64,000 nucleotides of DNA from Cytobacillus firmus (GCF_023715565.1 NZ_JAMBOJ010000016.1:1-64000), one strand, 5' to 3'. Shown: positions 18,334-28,036, numbered from the stretch's first letter. Made by a program: numbers and translations. The notes: a model not told the origin generated them from the sequence alone.

Positions 18334-19629
18334 TTGATAAAAACAACAATTTCTCAAGTTCATAAATATGTTGACCAGGAAGTTACCATCGGTGCTTGGA
18401 TTGCCAACAAGCGTTCAAGCGGGAAGATTGCGTTTTTACAGCTGCGCGATGGAACAGGATTTATTCAAGGTGTTGTAGTAAAAGCAGAAGTGCCGGAGGA
18501 AATCTTCCAAGGTGCTAAATCAGTCACTCAGGAATCATCCGTATATGTGACGGGCAGAATCCAAAAGGACGAGCGTTCTCCTTTCGGATTTGAAATGCTT
18601 GTTACAGGCCTTGAAGTTCTTCATCAGGCTGTCGATTATCCTATTACGCCAAAAGAGCATGGAACTGAATTCCTTATGGATAATCGCCACTTGTGGCTGC
18701 GGTCCCGCCGTCAGCATGCAGTGATGAAAATCAGAAATGAAATTATCCGGGCAACTTATGAGTTTTTCAATGAGCAAGGGTTTTCCAAGGTTGACCCGCC
18801 AATTCTGACGGGCAGCGCACCGGAAGGAACGTCTGAGCTTTTTGCGACCAAGTATTTTGATGAAGATGCTTATTTATCCCAAAGCGGCCAGCTTTATATG
18901 GAAGCAGCTGCGATGGCTCTTGGAAGAGTATTTTCATTCGGGCCGACCTTCCGTGCTGAAAAATCGAAAACCCGCCGTCATTTAATCGAATTTTGGATGA
19001 TTGAACCTGAAATGGCTTTCTGTGAATTTGATGAAAACTTAAAGGTTCAGGAAGAATATGTTGCTCATATTGTTCAGTCCGTACTTAAGAATTGTTCAAT
19101 TGAACTTAAAACACTTGGCCGTGATACAGAGAAGCTTGAGAAAATTACAGCTCCATTCCCGCGCATAACGTATGATGAAGCAATTAAGTTTCTTCAGGAA
19201 AAAGGCTTCGATGATATCCAGTGGGGTGACGACTTTGGGGCACCACATGAGACAGCTATTGCAGAAAGCTATGATAAGCCAGTCTTTATCACGCACTATC
19301 CAACTTCACTGAAGCCATTCTATATGCAGCCTGATCCTGCAAGAGAAGATGTTGTACTATGTGCCGACTTGATTGCACCTGAAGGATATGGAGAAATCAT
19401 CGGCGGCTCTGAGCGGATACATGATTATGACCTGCTTAAGCAGCGCATTGATGAACATAAATTAGATTTGGATGCTTACAAGTGGTACCTGGAGCTACGC
19501 CAATATGGTTCAGTGCCTCATTCCGGATTTGGTCTTGGTCTTGAAAGAACAGTTGCCTGGATCAGCGGCGTCGAGCATGTACGTGAAACAATTCCGTTCC
19601 CTCGATTATTAAACCGCCTATATCCATAA
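18334..19629 (+). CDS. asnS: Asparaginyl-tRNA synthetase
   Basis: A 431-residue class IIb synthetase charging tRNA-Asn. The N-terminal OB fold carries [29 protein letters not shown]; class II motif 2 is [21 protein letters not shown] and motif 3 is [12 protein letters not shown] near the C-terminus. The start is TTG at 18334, eight bases after GGAGGG, giving LIKTTISQV, which matches the B. subtilis N-terminus. The leader (18211-18333) is too short for a T-box and none is seen. Confidence 0.93.
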   Translation: MIKTTISQVHKYVDQEVTIGAWIANKRSSGKIAFLQLRDGTGFIQGVVVKAEVPEEIFQGAKSVTQESSVYVTGRIQKDERSPFGFEMLVTGLEVLHQAVDYPITPKEHGTEFLMDNRHLWLRSRRQHAVMKIRNEIIRATYEFFNEQGFSKVDPPILTGSAPEGTSELFATKYFDEDAYLSQSGQLYMEAAAMALGRVFSFGPTFRAEKSKTRRHLIEFWMIEPEMAFCEFDENLKVQEEYVAHIVQSVLKNCSIELKTLGRDTEKLEKITAPFPRITYDEAIKFLQEKGFDDIQWGDDFGAPHETAIAESYDKPVFITHYPTSLKPFYMQPDPAREDVVLCADLIAPEGYGEIIGGSERIHDYDLLKQRIDEHKLDLDAYKWYLELRQYGSVPHSGFGLGLERTVAWISGVEHVRETIPFPRLLNRLYP

Positions 19630-19651
19630 TAAAAATGAATTAATAAATAAA

Positions 19652-19682
19652 GCAAAAATCCGCCTCCCGCGGATTTTTTGCT
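19652..19682 (+). terminator. Terminator after asnS
   Basis: GCAAAAATCCGC (19652-19663) pairs with GCGGATTTTTTGC (ending 19682) around CTCCC, with the T-run inside the right arm. Confidence 0.85.
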
Positions 19683-19806
19683 TCTTCCGGTTTCGTTAGA
19701 ACATTCAGAAGAAGGCAGTCAAGCTGAACCTTCATGGAAAAGTTACCGTTTTTTCAACTCACTTTGGTCACTATGTTCATGATATACTGAGAAGGAGGTG
19801 TCCCGA

Positions 19807-20517
19807 ATGTCTAAAAATAGTTTATTAAAATGGCTTCAGGAAGGTAATATATCAATTCCTGGAGTCCTGCTTTCACAATATAAAGAAATGAATTTGAATG
19901 AGCATGAACTCGTCCTGATACTTCATGTAATTTCCTATATTGAACATGGGAATAAATTTCCCACCCCTGTAGAATTATCTTCCCGCATGACTATTTCTGT
20001 GGCGGAATGCACGGAAATGCTAAGAAAACTAATCCAAAAAGGCTTTATTGATATTAAAGACAGCTACTCTGAAGGTGGAATCAGATATGAAAGTTACCAT
20101 CTTGATCCGCTTTGGGAGAAGCTCATTGATCAGTTTCTGCTCAGCGGTAAAAAAGAGGAAGCTGCTAATATGCAGCAGGAGGAAACAGATCTTTATACCT
20201 GCTTTGAAAGGGAGTTTGGCAGGCCGCTCTCACCTTTTGAATGTGAGACACTTGCTCTTTGGATGGATGATGACCACCATGATCCCCATATTATAAAAGC
20301 TGCCTTAAGAGAATCGGTCCTGTCCGGTAAACTGAATTTCAGGTATATAGACAGAATCCTTTTTGAATGGAAAAAGAACGGCATAAAAACGATTGAACAG
20401 GCTAAAAGCTATGGAAAAAAATTCAGGCAGAATCAAGCACAGCAAAGGACGAAGAGGGAGGATACTCCGTCACAGACAACGAAATCTGTTCCCTTTTATA
20501 ATTGGCTTGAACAGTAA
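19807..20517 (+). CDS. dnaD: DnaD replication initiation protein
   Basis: A 236-residue primosomal protein. Residues about 1-100 are the winged-helix oligomerisation domain; residues about 130-200 are the DnaB2/DnaD C-terminal domain with LYTCFEREFGRPLSPFECETL and the YxxxI-type motif in FRYIDRILFEWKKNGI. It helps DnaB and DnaI load the helicase at oriC and at stalled forks. ATG 19807 lies eight bases after AAGGAGG. The final VPFYNWLEQ is the same as in B. subtilis. nth follows. Confidence 0.92.
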   Translation: MSKNSLLKWLQEGNISIPGVLLSQYKEMNLNEHELVLILHVISYIEHGNKFPTPVELSSRMTISVAECTEMLRKLIQKGFIDIKDSYSEGGIRYESYHLDPLWEKLIDQFLLSGKKEEAANMQQEETDLYTCFEREFGRPLSPFECETLALWMDDDHHDPHIIKAALRESVLSGKLNFRYIDRILFEWKKNGIKTIEQAKSYGKKFRQNQAQQRTKREDTPSQTTKSVPFYNWLEQ

Positions 20518-20568
20518 GCAGTCACTGCTGCCCGAAAAAATAATGAAGACAGTAAGTTGGTGATTTTT

Positions 20569-21225
20569 TTGTTAAATAAAACACAAATTAGACACTGCCT
20601 TGATGAAATGGGAGAAATGTTCCCGGAGGCACATTGCGAATTGAATCATTCCAACCCTTTTGAACTGGTCATAGCGGTGGCACTGTCTGCACAATGTACT
20701 GATGCACTGGTTAACAAAGTGACAAGGAACCTGTTCCAAAAGTATAAAACTCCTGAGGATTACCTGAATGTTTCCATAGAGGAATTGCAGGAGGATATCC
20801 GCTCCATTGGTCTTTATCGAAACAAAGCCAAGAATATCCAAAGGCTATGCAGATTGCTTCTCGATGAATATGGAGGGGTAGTGCCGCGTGACAGAGATGA
20901 GCTGACAAAGCTTCCCGGAGTAGGCCGCAAAACTGCTAATGTCGTTGTCTCAGTGGCTTTTGGAGTGCCTGCCATTGCAGTTGATACTCATGTTGAACGA
21001 GTCAGCAAAAGGCTCGGTTTCTGCCGCTGGAAGGACTCTGTACTGGAAGTTGAAAAGGCATTGATGAAGAAAGTGCCGATGGATGAATGGTCGATTACAC
21101 ATCATCGTATGATCTTTTTTGGAAGATATCACTGTAAGGCACAAAATCCTCAATGTGAAATCTGTCCGCTGCTCGATTTATGCAGGGAGGGCAAAAAACG
21201 AATGAAGGTGAAGCAGGCAAAATGA
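20569..21225 (+). CDS. nth: Endonuclease III
   Basis: A 218-residue DNA glycosylase/AP lyase removing oxidised pyrimidines. The helix-hairpin-helix LPGVGRKTANVV holds the catalytic Lys, VDTHVERVSKRLG the catalytic Asp, and the 4Fe-4S cluster is bound by C-x6-C-x2-C-x5-C in CKAQNPQCEICPLLDLC. The start is TTG at 20569, five bases after GGTGA, giving LLNKTQI as in B. subtilis; upstream TTG/GTG codons lie within the ribosome site. Its stop overlaps the ypoC start (ATGA). Confidence 0.92.
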   Translation: MLNKTQIRHCLDEMGEMFPEAHCELNHSNPFELVIAVALSAQCTDALVNKVTRNLFQKYKTPEDYLNVSIEELQEDIRSIGLYRNKAKNIQRLCRLLLDEYGGVVPRDRDELTKLPGVGRKTANVVVSVAFGVPAIAVDTHVERVSKRLGFCRWKDSVLEVEKALMKKVPMDEWSITHHRMIFFGRYHCKAQNPQCEICPLLDLCREGKKRMKVKQAK

Positions 21226-21743
21226 CCGGAGAAATCGTCATACCTGTTAAAGCGCATTTATGCCATACCCTGTTTTATAAAAGGGGTGATTCATTGGCTG
21301 TTAACGAAGAATCTCTTTTCACTTACCAGCCGCTGCCGCCCTTTTTATATGAAGCGGCTTTTTATGCGGGTATCCCTGCAGTAAAACCTTGGGAAAACAA
21401 TGCTGAATATATTCCGGTTTTGATTGATGAGTGGGCAGGACAGAAGGATCTTCTTGGTATGCACTTCACAAACCGGGACCTTAAAGCTGCTTTAGATCCG
21501 ATGAAAGTATCTCTGGGATTGTTTTTGCAGATGCTCTATTGGACAAACGGGAAGCCGGTAAACCTTTTATCCGATCCCGGGGAATTATCCATAAAGCCAG
21601 TGAATATAAAAGAACGGCTGGATTTCATTTTTGCACGTCCGGCTTTATATCATTCTTACATACAGCTGTCTGGACTGATAGCTGAAATGGAGAAGCAATA
21701 TATGAAGATGCTGGCATTGGAACAAATGAAGAAAAAGCGCTGA
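21222..21743 (+). CDS. ypoC: YpoC-like protein
   Basis: A 173-residue soluble protein of unknown function in the ypoC position (nth-ypoC-ponA). It starts with ATG 21222 in an ATGA overlap with nth, with AAGGTGAAGC upstream, so translation is coupled. A helical C-terminal half is suggested (LIAEMEKQYMKMLALEQMKKKR). No catalytic motif is recognised. The stop codon is contained in the following terminator stem. Confidence 0.78.
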   Translation: MTGEIVIPVKAHLCHTLFYKRGDSLAVNEESLFTYQPLPPFLYEAAFYAGIPAVKPWENNAEYIPVLIDEWAGQKDLLGMHFTNRDLKAALDPMKVSLGLFLQMLYWTNGKPVNLLSDPGELSIKPVNIKERLDFIFARPALYHSYIQLSGLIAEMEKQYMKMLALEQMKKKR

Positions 21744-21768
21744 TTCAAATCTGAATCAGCGCTTTTTT
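21732..21768. terminator. Bidirectional terminator between ypoC and ponA
   Basis: AAAAAGCGCTGATTCA (21732-21747), loop AATC, TGAATCAGCGCTTTTT (21752-21767). A-rich on the left and T-rich on the right, so it works for both convergent genes. It includes the ypoC stop. Confidence 0.92.
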
Positions 21769-21780
21769 CATTAGCTTTAT

Positions 21781-24471
21781 TTAATTACGGCCGCCACTGG
21801 ATTCAGATCCATTTCCGGAAGCTCCTCCGGTGTTTCCGCCAGTTCCGCCAGTTCCAGTTCCTGCTCCGGTACCTGTATTGCCATCTCCAGTACCTGTATC
21901 GCCATCTCCGGAACCTTCACCATCACCGTTTCCAGTTCCTTGACCATCTCCAGAGTCATCCCCGGAACCTTCACCATTACCATTTCCAGAATCGTCGCCA
22001 TCCTGGTTTCCGTCCTGGCCGCCTTCACCATTTTGATTGTCCTGATCTTCCTGATCTTCCTGTTCTTCTTCTTCCGTTCCATCTTGCCCTTCACCTTCCG
22101 TTTCATCTTCTTCGATGAGGCTTGGGTCGGGGATTTCTACTTTTACAGAAGCAGGATCACTTTGCTGGTCACCGTTAAATGCTGTTACTTTAAAGGTATA
22201 CACAGCTCCTGGCTGAGGGTTGGCAATTTTCAAGCCTTTTTCTGAAGTAACGCTAAGCTGCTGATCTCCGCCTTCATTTACGGATACAGTCACTTCAAAT
22301 TGAGTACCTTCTGCATCTCCCGGGTAATCCCATGATAATGTGATTTCATTTGCATCCTGGTCAAAGTTCGCTGACAGTCCAGAAGGCGAGTCCAGTTTAT
22401 CAAACTTCTCGGATACTTGTGTCGGAGCATTGCCTTTTACAGCATACTCATAAATGATTTGCTCCTTAGGTGTGTACTGGCTTGCCAGTTTGGCAGGATT
22501 GCTGCCTTTTTCAATGGCTACCTTCTCTACAGAGTCAGGGGCCTTGAAGTCTTCTGTTTCTTTTCCTTCTGAAACATGTGCCATTAAGCTGCTGAAAAGC
22601 TTTTGAGCAATTTTTTGCTCATCGCCGGCCGGGATATAATTTTTTCTATCCTGATAGCCGGTCCAGACAGCTGCAGTATAGTTAGTTGTATAGCCTGCAA
22701 ACCAGGCATCAGGCACGGCACCTCGAGGTATCCCAAATTCCTGTTCCTGTTCATCCGTATAGTTAGTAGTCCCTGTTTTCCCTGCAACTGGCAATCCTGG
22801 TACATCAGCCAGACGTCCTGTTCCGTAAGAAGATTTAACTGCACTTTTCAGCATGTCACTGATCATAAATGCAGTATAATCCTTCATTACTACTTCAGAT
22901 TCAGGTTTCAAATCAAGTTTCGTGCCGTCACGCATTTCAATTTGCTTGATGGCATGTGGTTCAGTGTAGAAGCCATTGTTTCCAAATGCACTGTATGCAC
23001 CGGCTACCTGAAGGGAAGAAACCTCATAAGCGCCGATAGAATAGGACTCATACATCTCTTTCATTGGAATGCCTAAATTATTGGTGAATTCCAATGCCTT
23101 ATCAGTCCCGACTTCCTGAAGTGTCTTCAGAGCCGGAATATTGCGTGAGCGGGCAAGTGCCTCCCGCATGGACATAGGACCCATGTGCTTTCCATCCCAG
23201 TTATTGATTTTTGTACCTCCGGAATATGTGTGAGGTTCATCAACAATTGTCTGGTAAGTTCCCCATTTTAGATATTCAATTGCTGGTCCATAATCGACAA
23301 TTGGTTTAAAGGTTGAACCGGCATGTCTTTTTTGATCCACGGCAAAGTTAAAACCGCGTTTTACTTCCTGATTGCGTCCTCCGCCGATTGCTCTGATTTC
23401 TCCTGTCTTTGTATCAAGAAGGGTGATACCCGCCTGAAACTTCTCATCAGGATAGGCTACAGCTGCATCAGTGTTTAAAATATTTTCTACGTGTTTCTGT
23501 GCATTTGGATCGAGTGTAGTATATATTTTCAGCCCGTCAGAATATGGGTTAAGATCCGGATATTTTTTTTCAACTTCATCCAAGACAACATCGATGAACG
23601 AGTCATATTTTGATTCGTTTGTTTCTCTTTTTTCTTCAGCTACAAGTGTAGATTCCACAGGAACCTTTTGGGCTGCTTCCATTTCTTCTTTTGTAATAAA
23701 ACCATGCTGATTCATCAATGAAAGGACAATATTTCTCCTTTTCTCTGCCTTGTCAGGATGGTCAAAAGGATTATAATTGTTCGGGCTCTGCGGCATGCCG
23801 GCTAAGAGGGCAGCTTCATGAAGCTCCAGCTCACTAAGTTCCTTATCGAAGAAAATTTTCGATGCCGTTAAAACACCATGGCCTTTGGACATATAAATCT
23901 TGTTCACATACATTTCAAAGATTTCCTGTTTTGTATACTTGCGTTCAAGCTGGAAGGCAAGCCAGGCTTCCTGGGCTTTCCTGCTAAGCGTTTTTTCATT
24001 ATTCAGGAAGGAGTTCTTTACCACCTGCTGGGTAATCGTACTTGCCCCTTCAGAACCGAATCCGCGCGTCACATTAGCGATAACAGCACCGCCTAAACGG
24101 ATTAAGTCCATTCCATTATGTTTATAAAAGCGGACATCTTCAGTTGCCAAAAAGGCGTCTTCCACAAGTTTTGGGATGTCTTCATAAGCGACATAATCCC
24201 GGTTTTCCGAGCCTACATCTGTTATGAATTCGCCCTCCATATCGTAAATCTGTGAAGAAATGGGATCCTTCAGCAATTTTTCATCAAGCTTTGGTGCGTC
24301 TTTCACCATAAAAGCAAAAGCGCCTGCTCCTAAGAGCATTCCAGCAATTCCGAGGGCAATTAAAATAAGGAAAATGCGTTTAAAAGTGCTCGTGCCATTT
24401 TTCTTGCCCTTCTTTTTAGGCTGGGATTGCTGTTTGCGGCGCTCCTCCCTTGATTGATATTTTTCTGTCAT
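21781..24471 (-). CDS. ponA: Penicillin-binding protein 1A/1B (class A PBP)
   Basis: An 896-residue bifunctional cell-wall synthase. Cytoplasmic basic head 1-30, membrane helix 31-56, GT51 transglycosylase with catalytic Glu111 in TEDVRFYKH and STITQQVVKN, then transpeptidase with Ser386 in STFKP, SRN in ARSRNIPALK, and KTGTT at 565-569. A fibronectin type III-like domain lies near 695-783. The last ~110 residues are a low-complexity tail of Gly, Asp, Glu, Asn and Ser. The ATG at 24471 gives MTEKYQSREERRK like B. subtilis; AAAGG is 11-12 bases away, and nearer ATGs are too close to it. recU lies upstream on the same strand. Confidence 0.92.
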   Translation of the reverse strand: MTEKYQSREERRKQQSQPKKKGKKNGTSTFKRIFLILIALGIAGMLLGAGAFAFMVKDAPKLDEKLLKDPISSQIYDMEGEFITDVGSENRDYVAYEDIPKLVEDAFLATEDVRFYKHNGMDLIRLGGAVIANVTRGFGSEGASTITQQVVKNSFLNNEKTLSRKAQEAWLAFQLERKYTKQEIFEMYVNKIYMSKGHGVLTASKIFFDKELSELELHEAALLAGMPQSPNNYNPFDHPDKAEKRRNIVLSLMNQHGFITKEEMEAAQKVPVESTLVAEEKRETNESKYDSFIDVVLDEVEKKYPDLNPYSDGLKIYTTLDPNAQKHVENILNTDAAVAYPDEKFQAGITLLDTKTGEIRAIGGGRNQEVKRGFNFAVDQKRHAGSTFKPIVDYGPAIEYLKWGTYQTIVDEPHTYSGGTKINNWDGKHMGPMSMREALARSRNIPALKTLQEVGTDKALEFTNNLGIPMKEMYESYSIGAYEVSSLQVAGAYSAFGNNGFYTEPHAIKQIEMRDGTKLDLKPESEVVMKDYTAFMISDMLKSAVKSSYGTGRLADVPGLPVAGKTGTTNYTDEQEQEFGIPRGAVPDAWFAGYTTNYTAAVWTGYQDRKNYIPAGDEQKIAQKLFSSLMAHVSEGKETEDFKAPDSVEKVAIEKGSNPAKLASQYTPKEQIIYEYAVKGNAPTQVSEKFDKLDSPSGLSANFDQDANEITLSWDYPGDAEGTQFEVTVSVNEGGDQQLSVTSEKGLKIANPQPGAVYTFKVTAFNGDQQSDPASVKVEIPDPSLIEEDETEGEGQDGTEEEEQEDQEDQDNQNGEGGQDGNQDGDDSGNGNGEGSGDDSGDGQGTGNGDGEGSGDGDTGTGDGNTGTGAGTGTGGTGGNTGGASGNGSESSGGRN

Positions 24472-24511
24472 ATCTATGTTCATCCTTTCTGACAATGGAA
24501 CTGTAAATTAG

Positions 24512-25123
24512 TTATTTAAGGGTATAAAGATAATCTATTATCTTAATATAGTCAATTCTTGGCTGAAATCCAAGCGGAATGTAATGGCCATTCATTTCAA
24601 TTTCACCCTTGGTGATTGATTTTCTCCCCCCATCCTTCATTCTCTCCCAATATGAGAGCAGATGATGTGCCTCTAACAGGAAAACTTCTTCGGTAGCCGA
24701 GAAGCGGAGGAGGACAAAACAAATCCCTTTCTGGGCTAAAACTTTCTCCATGTGCTTTACCTGGTGCTCATGAAAATTCTTTAAAGGGAAGGAGGTCGTG
24801 TTCTGGGTTTCTTTTGCTTCAAAATCAATATACCTGCCTTTATACACACCATTATAATCAGTTGTTGATGCTTGTTTGAAATAAGCTTCTTTAATAACAG
24901 CTGCACTTCTCTTTGGATAATCGACCTGTACGATTTGAACAGGCGTGGGCTTTTTATGAATAGTGGCTATTCCATGCTCCAAATAGAATTCATTGGTTTC
25001 ATTTATATCTTCCTCCAGTGTCATTCCGCGATTGCTGTAGGTCCATTTCTTCTCTGGAGTCAGTTTTTTGGCGCTATTAGCAGGCGGGGTATATCTCCTG
25101 CCATTAGGATAGTGGAAATTCAT
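24512..25123 (-). CDS. recU: RecU Holliday junction resolvase
   Basis: A 203-residue structure-specific nuclease acting in recombination repair and chromosome segregation. The metal site is seen as [20 protein letters not shown] (residues about 88-107: Asp, and the Glu-x-Lys pair). [12 protein letters not shown] and [11 protein letters not shown] are also typical. GAGGTGAATGC precedes the ATG on the minus strand. It sits directly upstream of ponA, with 40 bases between, matching the B. subtilis recU-ponA operon. Confidence 0.93.
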   Translation of the reverse strand: MNFHYPNGRRYTPPANSAKKLTPEKKWTYSNRGMTLEEDINETNEFYLEHGIATIHKKPTPVQIVQVDYPKRSAAVIKEAYFKQASTTDYNGVYKGRYIDFEAKETQNTTSFPLKNFHEHQVKHMEKVLAQKGICFVLLRFSATEEVFLLEAHHLLSYWERMKDGGRKSITKGEIEMNGHYIPLGFQPRIDYIKIIDYLYTLK

Positions 25124-25303
25124 GCATTCACCTCATTTTCAGCTACTCCCTATGATAACAAATGTACGCACGATTTGGTTGAATAAAAAGTTCTAAATAA
25201 CAAAGTATATAGGAAACTCCAGTTAAGCAGTATTTTCAGGTTTTACCCGGATGCTGCCTGACGCCCAAATATAGAACATTCATTTTCTCTGAGGTGAATT
25301 GCG

Positions 25304-26296
25304 GTGTCGCTTTCTTGGAAATTCCTGAACAGACATGAAAAAAAGGAACAGGCAATAAAGGATCATATTATGAAAATGACAGCCAAATATAACATAGACA
25401 ATATCTCGAGAACGGAAGCTTATTTTCATTTTTACAAAAAGCATCCTGAAATACGCTGGGCGTTCCTGGCCTCCATGGTATCCCGTAATGCCGGCTGGAA
25501 TATGTGCGATCTTGAAGGAAGCTGTTTTCCTAAATTGATAGGAAAGAAATTCAGGGATATGCTTTATATTACATATGAAAGGGCCAATTGGCTGATTTTT
25601 CAGGATGCATTTCCCCAGCTGCTCCTCTATCATTATTCGACGAAACTAAATAGGCCAATGTTTCATTTATTAAAAACTTTTCATGTATCGGCCTTTATGG
25701 AAAAGGAGTGGCTTTATTTCTGGAAAAATAGAAATAAAAAGAGGTTAATGATTTCACTGATTATCAACGAACAAAATGTTATTCAAGAGCCTGTAATGGA
25801 GCATTCTATTTATAAAAATAAAGTTTTTCATACATTGCTTTTTTCCTTTCAGGATTATCTTCATTTTAGTTCAGTCATCTTCCCTACTTGTAAAGGGGAA
25901 TTATACGGGGCGAGTGTAAATGGTTTCCGCTCGGTGTCCAAAAGAATTGATCTTGGAAAACGGCTGGCAGAAATATTATTTGACACAAGTTATTATGACG
26001 ACGTGTATGAATTTGCTTTAAGGACGGTTCATACGGGTTCAAGGAACGATTATGAGAAATACTTTAATGGAAGCAAACGGAGAACTACTCCTTTCTTACG
26101 CTGTACATACCCAATAATCACTCATCACATACATCAATTTAATGATTGGTTTGTCAAAAAACGCATAAAGAGTAAATGGACATCAGAATCGGTTGTCCTA
26201 AAACATCCCGTCCATATTACAAAATGGTATTTGCATAAGCAGGACCAGCTTCACAAGGCTGCCAGGCTGGGAAAAATATTTCGCTCAATTTGCTAA
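25304..26296 (+). CDS. yppC: YppC, DUF2515 protein
   Basis: A 330-residue protein rich in aromatic and basic residues, divergent from recU as in B. subtilis. Recognisable family stretches are ISRTEAYFHFYKKHPEIRWAF-like near residues 43-60, MVSRNAGWNMCDLEG, and the C-terminal PVHITKWYLHKQ. No catalytic motif can be assigned. The start is GTG at 25304, six bases after GAGGTGA. Function is unknown. Confidence 0.8.
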   Translation: MSLSWKFLNRHEKKEQAIKDHIMKMTAKYNIDNISRTEAYFHFYKKHPEIRWAFLASMVSRNAGWNMCDLEGSCFPKLIGKKFRDMLYITYERANWLIFQDAFPQLLLYHYSTKLNRPMFHLLKTFHVSAFMEKEWLYFWKNRNKKRLMISLIINEQNVIQEPVMEHSIYKNKVFHTLLFSFQDYLHFSSVIFPTCKGELYGASVNGFRSVSKRIDLGKRLAEILFDTSYYDDVYEFALRTVHTGSRNDYEKYFNGSKRRTTPFLRCTYPIITHHIHQFNDWFVKKRIKSKWTSESVVLKHPVHITKWYLHKQDQLHKAARLGKIFRSIC

Positions 26297-26314
26297 CAGA
26301 ATAATACTGCAAAC

Positions 26315-26342
26315 AAAAAAGCAAGGGGTCCCTTGCTTTTTT
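26315..26342. terminator. Terminator after yppC
   Basis: AAAAAAGCAAGG pairs with CCTTGCTTTTTT around GGTC. A-run on the left and T-run on the right make it suitable for both strands. Confidence 0.9.
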
Positions 26343-26354
26343 AGTGTCTGTATT

Positions 26355-26400
26355 AAGCTCCAGCGCCTGCCAGTCGAGAGCAGAAGCCATTCCGCTTCCG
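26355..26400 (-). repeat. Family B repeat remnant
   Basis: AGCTCCAGCGCCTGCC followed by GTCGAG and then CCGCTTCCG recalls the outer ends of the family B copies at 2025 and 42984 with the middle missing. It lies just downstream of the sspM-like gene and may form its transcript end. Confidence 0.5.
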
Positions 26401-26411
26401 TTTTTCTTCTG

Positions 26412-26519
26412 TTAAGTTGAAGGGCGGTCAGGACCTTCAAGCTTCTTGTTGCCATAGCCAGCTTTTGTTTCTTCCAGCTTTTTTGGCTGAACTTTATTTT
26501 GTTTTTCTTTTTTTGCCAT
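26412..26519 (-). CDS. sspM: Small acid-soluble spore protein M-like
   Basis: A 35-residue, highly basic protein (MAKKEKQNKVQPKKLEE...) ending KKLEGPDRPST. The C-terminal KKLxGPxRPST is the hallmark of B. subtilis SspM, a minor spore protein made in the forespore. GGAGGTG lies eight bases before the ATG on the minus strand. CAAACTA, 15-20 bases upstream of the ribosome site, resembles a sigma-G -10 element but the -35 is poor. The rest of the protein is too short to test further. Confidence 0.72.
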   Translation of the reverse strand: MAKKEKQNKVQPKKLEETKAGYGNKKLEGPDRPST

Positions 26520-26764
26520 AACAGAACACCTCCGTTCATTAGTTTGTTCAATGTTGTGATTTTCATTCTTCGGAGGCTGTCGAAACCTTGGCGCTTCTAT
26601 GCAAATAAGTACTTTCTTTGGCGAATCACTTCTAGTTTTGTCATGCATGGAGGAAACCCTCAGGGAAGATAGAATTTATGTAGGCACAAAGCAAATTTTC
26701 ACTGTATCCTTCGTTGTATTTATAGCAGATGGCAAGGAGAAAAAGAAATCGGGAGGTTTTTTGA

Positions 26765-27028
26765 ATGCAGGGAAAAATGGTAGAAAAAGAAGAATTGCTG
26801 GCCATGCTTTCGGAAATATACGATCAGCTTGAAGTGCTTGAAAATGTACTGGAGTCTAATTTGTCGGGACTTCGGCAGGATTGGTATTATGAACAGTCAG
26901 AGAAAATAGAGGCTTGTGAAAGCAGACTCGAAGTGATTGAAGAAGATATGACGGCAATCAGGTCTGAGACAGACAGTTTAGAAAGCGCAAAAAAATCAGC
27001 ACGAATGAAGCTTGAACTCGGCTTCTAA
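26765..27028 (+). CDS. Small coiled-coil protein in the yppD position
   Basis: An 87-residue acidic, strongly helical protein (heptad-like LEVLENVLESNLSGL and ACESRLEVIEEDMTAI). It has no membrane segment and one cysteine. GGGAGG lies eight bases before ATG 26765; a second ATG four codons later is less well placed. It sits between yppC and yppE, where B. subtilis has yppD, but I cannot confirm the family by sequence. Function unknown. Confidence 0.65.
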   Translation: MQGKMVEKEELLAMLSEIYDQLEVLENVLESNLSGLRQDWYYEQSEKIEACESRLEVIEEDMTAIRSETDSLESAKKSARMKLELGF

Positions 27029-27099
27029 GTGGAATAGAATAGCAGTATCCTTCAGTAGCTAAAATTGACTAGCTACTTTTATTTTTGGAGATGAAGCCC

Positions 27100-27477
27100 A
27101 TGGTAAATGAAAATTCGCTGCAGCAAATGACAGAACTGCTGCTTGAATATGTGGAGATCTCGGACAGCAGGTATATAAAGGTTAAGGAATCAGGTGAAAA
27201 GGGTGATTTTTATAATGAAGTCAAGCCTTTTGCTGATGAGGTTAAATCCATAAATGACAGATGGAAAGAAGAAGCCCGGGAGTGGGTTAGCATCCATAAA
27301 CCGCGAAATCTTTATTCACAGCAAATTGAATCTGCTTCTGAACATATTGAAATGGTTTCCATTCAGGCATTTTTTCCTGAAACAAGCAGAACAAGATTCA
27401 TTAATTATGTTAATTCGGCTGTGTATGTGTTAAAGCAGTTGATAATATTATTAAGTGATGAAAAAAAGGGAACCTGA
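27100..27477 (+). CDS. yppE: YppE, DUF1798 four-helix protein
   Basis: A 125-residue helical protein. GDFYNEVKPFADEV and WKEEAREWVSIHKPRNLYSQQIE match the B. subtilis YppE pattern (DFFETIKP, RRPKYVHKEQIE). The B. subtilis structure is a four-helix bundle of unknown function. ATG 27100 is ten bases from GGAG; an ATG at 27091 is too close to it. Its stop codon is inside the terminator shared with yppF. Confidence 0.82.
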   Translation: MVNENSLQQMTELLLEYVEISDSRYIKVKESGEKGDFYNEVKPFADEVKSINDRWKEEAREWVSIHKPRNLYSQQIESASEHIEMVSIQAFFPETSRTRFINYVNSAVYVLKQLIILLSDEKKGT

Positions 27478-27493
27478 ATCAGGCTCCCTTTTT
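27463..27493. terminator. Bidirectional terminator between yppE and yppF
   Basis: AAAAAGGGAACCTG pairs with CAGGCTCCCTTTTT with one mismatch. It ends both convergent genes and includes the yppE stop. Confidence 0.88.
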
Positions 27494-27503
27494 CATTGAA
27501 TTC

Positions 27504-27719
27504 TTATGCATTTACTGAATCCTGGAGGGTATTATCTTTGTAGCTTTCTGGAACGGCCGCTCCTTGAGCTTCGAGCTCACGAACGAGATTTCGATAATCT
27601 GTACTGGAAATTTCATTATGGATATAGGCCTTTTTAGCAAAATCCAATAATTCATTAACATTTTCAGGAGTATACTCCCGCAGCTGATGAAACTTCATTT
27701 GTAGTTCGTGAACATTCAT
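27504..27719 (-). CDS. yppF: YppF-like small protein
   Basis: A 71-residue protein, MNVHELQMKFHQLREYTPENVN at its start, with a helical LLDFAKKAYIHNEIS motif and a polar tail. AGGAGG lies about seven bases before the ATG on the minus strand; a longer frame upstream has no ribosome site. Position after yppE and before yppG matches B. subtilis. Function is unknown. Confidence 0.75.
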   Translation of the reverse strand: MNVHELQMKFHQLREYTPENVNELLDFAKKAYIHNEISSTDYRNLVRELEAQGAAVPESYKDNTLQDSVNA

Positions 27720-28036
27720 GATATTTCCTCCTCTGGAATAGATTCGCGGAGAAATTTCTTCCCCGCATCCGGTAAATGAAAAAGCGGACAAGAAACGATT
27801 TGTTTTTTATATCCTAACATGAAAATTTATTTTTCATCGTTTTTAAAAAAATCAAACTTCCGACATCTTTCATCATAGTTAGACAAAAACGGAAAGCGCT
27901 TCCTTTTTTGCTCATTTTTTACTCCTTTCACATTCTGGGCAAATCATTCATATATTGTAATGGTGATAATGCGAAGGCTACTGCCTGATAGTATCGCTAA
28001 TATACTTATCTTATTGAATGGGGAGGATGTTTGCCC
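27720..28036. other. AT-rich intergenic region between yppF and yppG
   Basis: The 317 bases must hold divergent promoters for yppF and yppG. A palindrome-like GGAAAGCGCTTCC (27891-27903) followed by six T residues is the only strong local structure; it could be a weak catabolite-control site or a short hairpin, and neither is certain. GGGGAGGA before 28037 is the yppG ribosome site. No reading frame with a ribosome site is seen. Confidence 0.4.

Noticed and set aside
21777-22245. Long frames in other phases within the ponA tail
   Set aside because: They result from the repetitive Gly/Asp-coding sequence; strong ponA domains fix the real frame.
27891-27903. GGAAAGCGCTTCC as a catabolite-responsive element
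   Set aside because: Three mismatches from the cre consensus and no sugar-related gene nearby; kept only as a note in the intergenic entry.
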